Origin: Deltaproteobacteria bacterium
Lineage (GTDB): Bacteria > Bdellovibrionota > UBA1018
DNA length: 14,208 nt
Direction of reading: 5' to 3'
Assembly (NCBI GenBank): GCA_013286765.1
Contig: JABDFB010000056.1
Span: forward strand, 1-14,208
Both the position numbers and the translations under genes were made by a program. Each line of letters begins with the position of its first letter. The stretch's first letter is position 1. The notes beneath the pieces were generated by a model, which was not told where the DNA came from, made no database searches, and saw only the letters and a program-made list of their open reading frames with translations. Below, piece by piece: positions 7,601-12,135 of the stretch.

Positions 7601-9943
7601 CAGTTTCGTACGCTTAGGGTCGCTAGGCTTCATTCTCGATCTAACTAAAGAAGTAAATGATCTTAGTTGCACCATATTTTCATGTAGTTCTCTATCACCC
7701 ATCGCCAACAGGCGCCGGGGCAACATAACCTCAAGTGTTGCAAGGGCTTCTCCTGGAGGAAAGTCTAAATCAAGAAGAATGCTATTCCGTCCCGGAAGGT
7801 CAGATCGTATTGAGGAATAATCAAAAACATCACTATAAATTTCACTAAAAGGCCGGTCTTCAGATGTACGAAATTCCTCAACAGCAAAATCATAAATTCC
7901 TTTAAGAGCTATTTTTGCTTTCTCAAATATTTGGATACCTAAGTCCTTCCACTTCTGCGGCGAATTCTTATTTTTCACGATTTGTTCGTTACTTTTTTCG
8001 TCCAGAAACTCGGCCTGAACTTCTTGGCAGTATGCCCAAAAATATTGATCCCAAAACTCCCTGAAGGCGGTCTCCGAATCCGGTAATTCTTCTGATCGAC
8101 GCGATTCCTTCTCTTCTCTCTCTTCTTCGTTTTCTTTGCTTTTTTCCTCAAAATAATAATCCAGGTCAGGTAGGTCAGGCGAATACTGCCGCTTTGTGTT
8201 GTAAATTTCCTGAATGACATATTTCTCTAACTGCGATGAATCTAACGGAATTCTCTCGTCCAAAAAAATTACAGGCCGACGTGCGACCCGGGCAATTAAC
8301 ACAGACTTCTTTGATCCTTTTCTGAATTTCGCTCGAATAATAGGTAGAGATCCAATCGCTTTTTCTGATGGAAGTTCAGGGTTTGGAATGCGATCGTAAA
8401 GCTCCTTGTTTAGACGTTTTACCTTCTTACCTTTTACCTCGACTAAATCCGCAAACTCACGCGTGGCTGGAACGAAAGGACCTTCTAGACCTTCGAAATT
8501 TAACTGATCAAGAATATTATACCCGTTCTCACCAAGAATCGGCGCCAAGGTATTTAGAAGCACCTCGTCGTTTTGTATTTTTGCTTTGTCGTAGATTGCC
8601 TGCATAAAGGCTTTTGCGTTGTCACTCCAAAAATCCACTTGGCCTCGATCCGTTGCCTTTGCCGACAACAAAGGAAGCTCAATAACAACATCCGAATAAA
8701 TTTCTCTGCCTCTGGGCACCACAAAATCTTTTACCAGGACGCCTTTGAGGTTAAGGTGGATGACTCCTTGGCCTTCTTCCAACTTTTTCCCCGGAATTTT
8801 AAGTCGACCTTCAATAGCAGTGCCAGTACCTACTTGAAAACCTGGAACTTCGCTTAATAAGGGCGGGTTAATCTCGACCCCGTCAAATCGAATTTGAACT
8901 TGATCCAGATACCGAAAGTTTCGTCTAATAATATTGTTTTCAATATATTGAGTAATCGGTTGGCCGCTACGGGTTCCTCTTAAGATGGATGAATCGACAG
9001 TTACCCGAGTCCCGTGTGCCCTTTTCCTATTCTGAAATGGTTCTATCCTTATTTCCAAAAAACTAGCCGGATTGATGGAGGGTCCTTTTGATTCCTTTTC
9101 TTCTTTCTCTTCTTGGACTACGTCTGCGGTAAGAACAATACTGACTTCGTAGCCTTGTTCGCCATTGATGGGTTCAGTTCGTACGCGGACCTTGTCCCCT
9201 TTTTTCTTTAACATCGAGATAGTAGAGTAAAAACCCTGTCCAAACTCACCAATTGCGTTGCTTTGACCTTCCTTACCGGATTGACCCAAGGCTAATAGTT
9301 TTCGGACGACAGTGTCGAAATTCATTCCCTCGCCAAAGTCCTCAGTCACCATTTGCCCTTTCTTAGGGTCTGAATAAAAATTCACTATTCTTTGTTCTCT
9401 CGTAGCAAAAAGACCTCTTGCTTTACCACTGGTAGAATCCACCGCATTCGTGCCCAATTCTCTGAAGAGCTCGAATTCTGCCACTTGATAGTATCCTAGA
9501 ATCTGAATGCGCTTAGCCAGTCTTTCACGAAATTTAGCGCGTAACTGTTCTGCTTCCTTCCTTTTTTCTGAACTGAGGTTTGCTTCTTCGACCTCCAGAT
9601 TCTTTGCTGCCGTTTCCATACGGTCCACAAGATTTTGTAGATTTGCGAAAGGCTCTTTCTGGTCGCCAATATTACTAAATTTATTTAGATAGTCGATGAG
9701 AGGCATGACTAGGGTTTGCGAAGACTGGCGAGTACCTGTTACCTCTCGCTCTTTTCGTTTGTCAGATTCTGAGCATCCGGACCCGGACTCCGATTCCTTA
9801 CATTCTAGCGTACTCAGTGTTTCATTAACATTTAGCTTAGATCCCGACTCATGATTTGTATCGCTGGCAAGCACATAGACGCATTGTGCTAAAACAACAC
9901 TCGAAAGTGCGAAATGCCAAACACTAACTATTTTATTTTTCAT
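4622..9943 (-). CDS. Exported tandem GHKL (Hsp90-like) ATPase with C-terminal HExxH metallopeptidase motif, 1773 aa
   Basis: The ATG at 9943 begins a signal peptide (MKNKIVSVWHFALSSVVLAQ, then CVYVLA-S); no clear Shine-Dalgarno precedes it. Residues about 100-150 look coiled-coil. GHKL domain 1 (about 150-345) matches the Hsp90 nucleotide site: N-box ELGTNAVDS (E162, N166, D169), DFGEGM (D202), IGEFGQGFYS (232-240) and GTRVTVD (311-317). Residues about 350-480 could be a middle or transducer segment. Then come charged helices, notably 596-620, to about 1120. GHKL domain 2 (about 1135-1350) shows WDTGDGVP (D1189), NFGQGFMS (1218-1225) and KGVKIT, but its N-box region reads VMSQNLDP, with Val where Glu is expected. 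At the C terminus HEFVH (1733-1737) is followed by EDEHDATHNRRF, with H1743 or H1747 as possible third ligands, as in small zincins. It is not an HtpG: about 620 aa is usual there, with no export signal. Exported effector, toxin or envelope remodelling factor are all guesses. Confidence 0.85.
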   Translation of the reverse strand: MKNKIVSVWHFALSSVVLAQCVYVLASDTNHESGSKLNVNETLSTLECKESESGSGCSESDKRKEREVTGTRQSSQTLVMPLIDYLNKFSNIGDQKEPFANLQNLVDRMETAAKNLEVEEANLSSEKRKEAEQLRAKFRERLAKRIQILGYYQVAEFELFRELGTNAVDSTSGKARGLFATREQRIVNFYSDPKKGQMVTEDFGEGMNFDTVVRKLLALGQSGKEGQSNAIGEFGQGFYSTISMLKKKGDKVRVRTEPINGEQGYEVSIVLTADVVQEEKEEKESKGPSINPASFLEIRIEPFQNRKRAHGTRVTVDSSILRGTRSGQPITQYIENNIIRRNFRYLDQVQIRFDGVEINPPLLSEVPGFQVGTGTAIEGRLKIPGKKLEEGQGVIHLNLKGVLVKDFVVPRGREIYSDVVIELPLLSAKATDRGQVDFWSDNAKAFMQAIYDKAKIQNDEVLLNTLAPILGENGYNILDQLNFEGLEGPFVPATREFADLVEVKGKKVKRLNKELYDRIPNPELPSEKAIGSLPIIRAKFRKGSKKSVLIARVARRPVIFLDERIPLDSSQLEKYVIQEIYNTKRQYSPDLPDLDYYFEEKSKENEEEREEKESRRSEELPDSETAFREFWDQYFWAYCQEVQAEFLDEKSNEQIVKNKNSPQKWKDLGIQIFEKAKIALKGIYDFAVEEFRTSEDRPFSEIYSDVFDYSSIRSDLPGRNSILLDLDFPPGEALATLEVMLPRRLLAMGDRELHENMVQLRSFTSLVRSRMKPSDPKRTKLKDIRSEVAILTKLSQSNEVPIATLNTDLDRAREIVERSITFKDVEGAESRLVEVSSKFLEERKGGKKDGKSLENERKSDQKTDKISDFLEYLGFLQELVIKRAPNLLNPSETSDLKFQYNHYLDHLLNLADFHYPNRDVAPDDITAYAKTFVSRETVFLPLNGSSEAKSIFYRYRRPWIQIEKLYSASDRIRFASSFKKMNEFVGWFCPGGSQSRAILPSITWNDAVKGKIEQNCHDFVKGQLDRMIQSKRNPEFLDDLPDLREKWIAANRKAIGQGRNRPAFELADLKTEAQIIALLMREDVGLLGPNSASTIYPLILGGSLAPKRENMEFPRAEVPMVKIEDDPDVIARMKGERIAVEYRKVMSQNLDPWNWMKEVPKNSKEAHASQFNFDVSKSKLGELILEMWDTGDGVPKEFWDSFYIPGVSAKDRGGENINFGQGFMSLFQYFDEVTVEAWTPESSGKREKYLIYLRKGADGKLEIAKGTSEELAERSGKPEVSGDPAFTKGVKITCLKKGPLSPMTIAELKGRLISATAGMGTKAADGGTPMRVHFNGKPLDELSVGGAERLLVERPVLDVEKTKGTIKIFHGSQSGVLFGDFLQTSRLDQYLTKFPEIWDEFKKIVPGKFLVRIDGDLKENSGRSGFIQHEQIQPQVEEALLHGASELLVQSLLEHPDHLKLPYDFFYEYRFGIPESSDSNASGAKDIRQVQNADELEAFVLNLPVGTKHLSLNGIKKSVFDYLVRKSLLREDKNFRLDVAWDGKAFVKEMTAKLGKEYKPILRRFQQIIAGKIEGDREQAKLEAKATKSKFDDSEKMKTGSDPEAHLKFDPSKDYIPEEVPDDWKGDQPYMLMMRDQYKKDLENVFPELNVIIKFYKEPDSSLAHAHKGQFERGWILPAGEASTARRNTKRKRRDVVISYNLLGSDFRDFRKMLLQKKPIPKIYAKGRGDAAHEFVHGQEDEHDATHNRRFNEEMIEILTRYLGKSPSLYPSL
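4623..4646. repeat. 12-bp tandem duplication at the 3' end of the 1773-aa gene
   Basis: TATAAGCTCGGG occurs twice in direct succession (4623-4634 and 4635-4646). Read on the minus strand it gives the ending SPSLYPSL. Without the second copy the protein would end SPSL four residues earlier, so the duplication is in frame and of little consequence. Confidence 0.8.
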
Positions 9944-10025
9944 AGTTTACTTATATATTTAAGCATCTAATCATCTTGCTGACTAGACTATATGGAAAAA
10001 AGCAACCGATGACTTTTTATACCCT
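9944..10025 (-). other. Short gap between two co-directional exported-protein genes
   Basis: This 82-bp gap separates the stop of the 548-aa gene from the ATG of the 1773-aa gene. The spacing permits co-transcription. It holds the diverged repeat copy (9996-10021) next to the upstream stop and an A/T-rich stretch just before the ATG, without a recognisable Shine-Dalgarno; AAGTAAACT is the nearest purine-rich sequence. No sigma-70 promoter stands out. Confidence 0.4.
9996..10021. repeat. Diverged single copy of the 26-bp repeat
   Basis: The stretch starts with an A-run, then AGCAA, then CCGATGACTTTTTATA. It matches the left arm of the 4521-4616 element except that GGTGT is replaced by AGCAA and one G is missing near the end. 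It has the same orientation as the left arm and lies 4 bp from the stop of the 548-aa gene. A weaker echo (TCGAATGACTTTTTTGA, 10029-10045) overlaps the last codons of that gene. With the 4521-4616 pair it brackets the 1773-aa gene. Confidence 0.6.
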
Positions 10026-11672
10026 CTATCGAATGACTTTTTTGAAAGTCTCGTAGTTTCCGTCCCGCAGCAGGCCGAGGGTTGAGCGAGGACCTCCAGG
10101 ATTCTCAGTATTGTTCACTTGACCAACCCAACTAAGCCCCCAAACACTTCCACTGTCTTCCATAAAACTGAAACCATCATCCAGTTGATCCCAAGTTCCA
10201 ATCGGTTTGCCATCTTCATATATTTTTCGTGCCTCGCCCATATCGAGACGTAAAACGCGGGCCTCCATCGGAAAATTAACTTCCATCATTAAATCGCCAG
10301 CGACATTACGGAATCCAACAGAAAAATCTCCTACGTCAGAAGTGTATGAGCCTGCGAATTCTCTCAGCTGAATTGCCGTTTCCGATTCCAAATGAGATGC
10401 TGAAGCAGATGTTTGTGCCGAAGCGGAAGCGGATATCAGCGCGGCCGCTGTATCTGCTGTCAATTGAGCAAAACCAGGTAGAGCGTCGCTAGTAACTCCT
10501 GCCTCACAATCAGAAGCAGTCAAGTTAAAACTCGGTCCAGAGGTAAAGTAAGATCGCGGTCCTTTCAATTTTAACTTTAAAGATCGTTCTGCGGAACTAC
10601 TAGAGCTAGAGCTGCTTTCAGAGGTGGGCCAGCCCCAGTGATCGAGAGAAGACGGTGCGTCAGTCCTAGAGCCTTTGCCTGTTCCCATACTTAAATTATA
10701 CGCAAGATCTGCATCACTTAATTCTATTCCCAGTTCGTTTAAAGCAGTTTTATCGAACTTGGTTTCTTGGGAACTACTGGAACTGGAACTAGAGCTGGAG
10801 CTGGGACGAGAAGAACTGGAAGCAATCATTGCGGTATGAACCTGAGGTTCCCATTGCCCTTTGGTTCCAAAATACTCGTGAAAATCACCTTCCACATCCA
10901 CGTATGTAAAACGAAGGCCTCTTGAATTGGAGATTGAAATTTCCTGCAAAGTAAACATGAGCCCGTCTTCGCCAATTTTCACCGTCATAACAGCGTTCTT
11001 TGGATCCCATGTCCAATTGGAATGTTCGTTGTCTGTATAGTCAACATCATCCTCATCTTCATCAATCCAAATTTTCCCACTAAGATCCTTTGCCTCGTCA
11101 CGATGGAGCACTAGCGAATATTGTGGGACTATTGCAGTTCCTGTAATTTGTTTTTTGGATTTAGATTTCTTTTGTTTTCTCACTTCATGTTGGATTTTTA
11201 GATGCATCCCATTCCAGTCATCTTTTGAAGGATCCTGGTCTAACTGCGCGCTAATCTTAATCTTCTCGTTAACGTTCAGGAAGTATTTGCCGGTAAAGTT
11301 GGGGATTGGAGAGCTTTTCTCCTCCGGCACATCCGTTAAACCAGGCGTCAGAAATGAACTAGACGATGACGCCACCACCGACGGAGGAAGCTCATCGGAC
11401 GAATGCACTTTGCGCTTCCTCAGCCGGGCAGTGGAAACCACCTCATTGGATGAAGAGTTACCGGAACCTATGGAACTCGGCGACGAGGCGAGCGAACTCG
11501 AAGACGGAGAGGATGTAGCCGGACTCGGGGGAACCGGGAGAATTGGCGAACTGGAAGACGAATTCGCTGGAGGTAAATCACTACTATTAGAATCAGCTGC
11601 AATTGTGTAATTTAGTTTTGAAAAGATAACTACTACAGCAAAAAATGATCGGAAATACAACTTACTTTTCAT
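10026..11672 (-). CDS. Exported two-domain protein with poly-serine linkers, unknown function
   Basis: No known family is recognised. The ATG at 11672 begins a signal peptide (MKSKLYFRSFFAVVVIFSKL, cleaved near YTIAA-DS), with GGGAAAG a few bases upstream as a weak Shine-Dalgarno. Residues 30-120 are a Ser/Pro-rich segment with a basic patch (RLRKRK, 83-88). Residues about 125-278 look like a beta-rich domain (FTGKYFLNVNEK at its start, FHEYFGTKGQWEP at its end) with an acidic loop DEDEDDVDYTD. A Ser tract (285-301) and another (353-360) flank a short segment. After an Ala/Ser-rich stretch (about 408-427) comes a second beta-rich domain (about 438-546, FAGSYTSDVGDFSVGFRN to ETFKKVIR). Both domains contain a G-[KS]-Y opening and end with a Trp/Gly-rich part, so they might be diverged copies, but this is unproven. 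The gene lies 82 bp upstream of the GHKL-zincin gene in the same direction, so a shared transcript and shared site of action are plausible. Confidence 0.82.
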   Translation of the reverse strand: MKSKLYFRSFFAVVVIFSKLNYTIAADSNSSDLPPANSSSSSPILPVPPSPATSSPSSSSLASSPSSIGSGNSSSNEVVSTARLRKRKVHSSDELPPSVVASSSSSFLTPGLTDVPEEKSSPIPNFTGKYFLNVNEKIKISAQLDQDPSKDDWNGMHLKIQHEVRKQKKSKSKKQITGTAIVPQYSLVLHRDEAKDLSGKIWIDEDEDDVDYTDNEHSNWTWDPKNAVMTVKIGEDGLMFTLQEISISNSRGLRFTYVDVEGDFHEYFGTKGQWEPQVHTAMIASSSSRPSSSSSSSSSSSQETKFDKTALNELGIELSDADLAYNLSMGTGKGSRTDAPSSLDHWGWPTSESSSSSSSSAERSLKLKLKGPRSYFTSGPSFNLTASDCEAGVTSDALPGFAQLTADTAAALISASASAQTSASASHLESETAIQLREFAGSYTSDVGDFSVGFRNVAGDLMMEVNFPMEARVLRLDMGEARKIYEDGKPIGTWDQLDDGFSFMEDSGSVWGLSWVGQVNNTENPGGPRSTLGLLRDGNYETFKKVIR

Positions 11673-11795
11673 AACACTTTCCCACTGCCTTTTACGAAAT
11701 TTCTTCAGGTTATTACCAAACTAGTCAAATACTTACGCAGCATTTGCTATCAAATCTAACTGGCTACTTATTATAAAATGAATTTTAAGTCAATA

Positions 11796-11822
11796 TTTAT
11801 AGGATAAAATATCCTGAGTCAA
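11796..11822 (-). promoter_or_regulatory. Possible promoter with operator-like palindrome for the 548-aa gene
   Basis: On the minus strand TTGACT (11822-11817) precedes TATAAA (11801-11796) with a 15-bp spacer, shorter than the preferred 16-18. The spacer is essentially the palindrome AGGATAAAATATCCT (11801-11815, arms AGGATA/TATCCT, 3-nt loop). A repressor site lying between -35 and -10 is one reading. The A/T richness of the region makes chance matches likely. Confidence 0.25.
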
Positions 11823-12070
11823 AGTGACTAACTAAACACCTCTAATCAAACATTGAGGCAGTTTAAAATTAGGACTGCTACCAGCATCTATCGCTACGAA
11901 ACCCGACCATTCAAATCACCTTACTTCTGTCGCAAAAACCGTTTTGACATCCCAGTCCAGTTCTCTAGCTCGAACGAACGTAAAATATTTCTCAATACCA
12001 ATGACTCACGGCGAAGCAGGGAGTCCCATTTGAGCGCCCAAACCACCCCCTATGGAGAAACAACCGCCAA

Positions 12071-12094
12071 ATCTTGTTCATCATCTTGTTCATC
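12071..12094. repeat. 12-bp tandem repeat in the metH leader
   Basis: ATCTTGTTCATC occurs twice, head to tail, 42-65 bp before the metH start codon. It is perfect and has no evident partner elsewhere in the window. It could be a slippage product or a paired binding site. Confidence 0.7.
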
Positions 12095-12135
12095 TAGTTC
12101 AAATTAAAGAGATTTATGCTAATATACCGTCTCTT

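Larger units (their letters stand above)
11673..12135. other. 463-bp divergent intergenic region between the 548-aa gene and metH
   Basis: No gene is supported here. One open frame (11853-12107, +) starts at a TTG with no ribosome site and gives low-complexity sequence, so I left it out. The region holds a palindrome (11801-11815), possible minus-strand promoter elements beside it, and a 12-bp tandem repeat (12071-12094). A TTGACA (11944-11949) on the + strand has no -10 at proper spacing. I looked for the B12-box GCCACTG and for SAM-I core sequences and saw neither. The metH leader could still carry an unrecognised regulatory RNA. Confidence 0.5.

Noticed and set aside
7242..7820. 192-codon + strand open frame inside the 1773-aa gene
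   Set aside because: It is antisense to a gene with clear domain motifs on both sides in one uninterrupted frame; its Ser/Phe/Leu-rich sequence is typical of the complement of Lys/Glu-rich coding.
4622..9943. Calling the 1773-aa gene htpG or a histidine kinase
   Set aside because: HtpG is about a third of the length and cytoplasmic. No H-box, HAMP or membrane-sensor arrangement is visible, and there are two GHKL sites plus a zincin motif.
11853..12107. 84-codon + strand open frame upstream of metH
   Set aside because: It starts at TTG without a ribosome site, has no domain-like sequence, and its end (CSSSCSSSSN) comes from the 12-bp tandem repeat.
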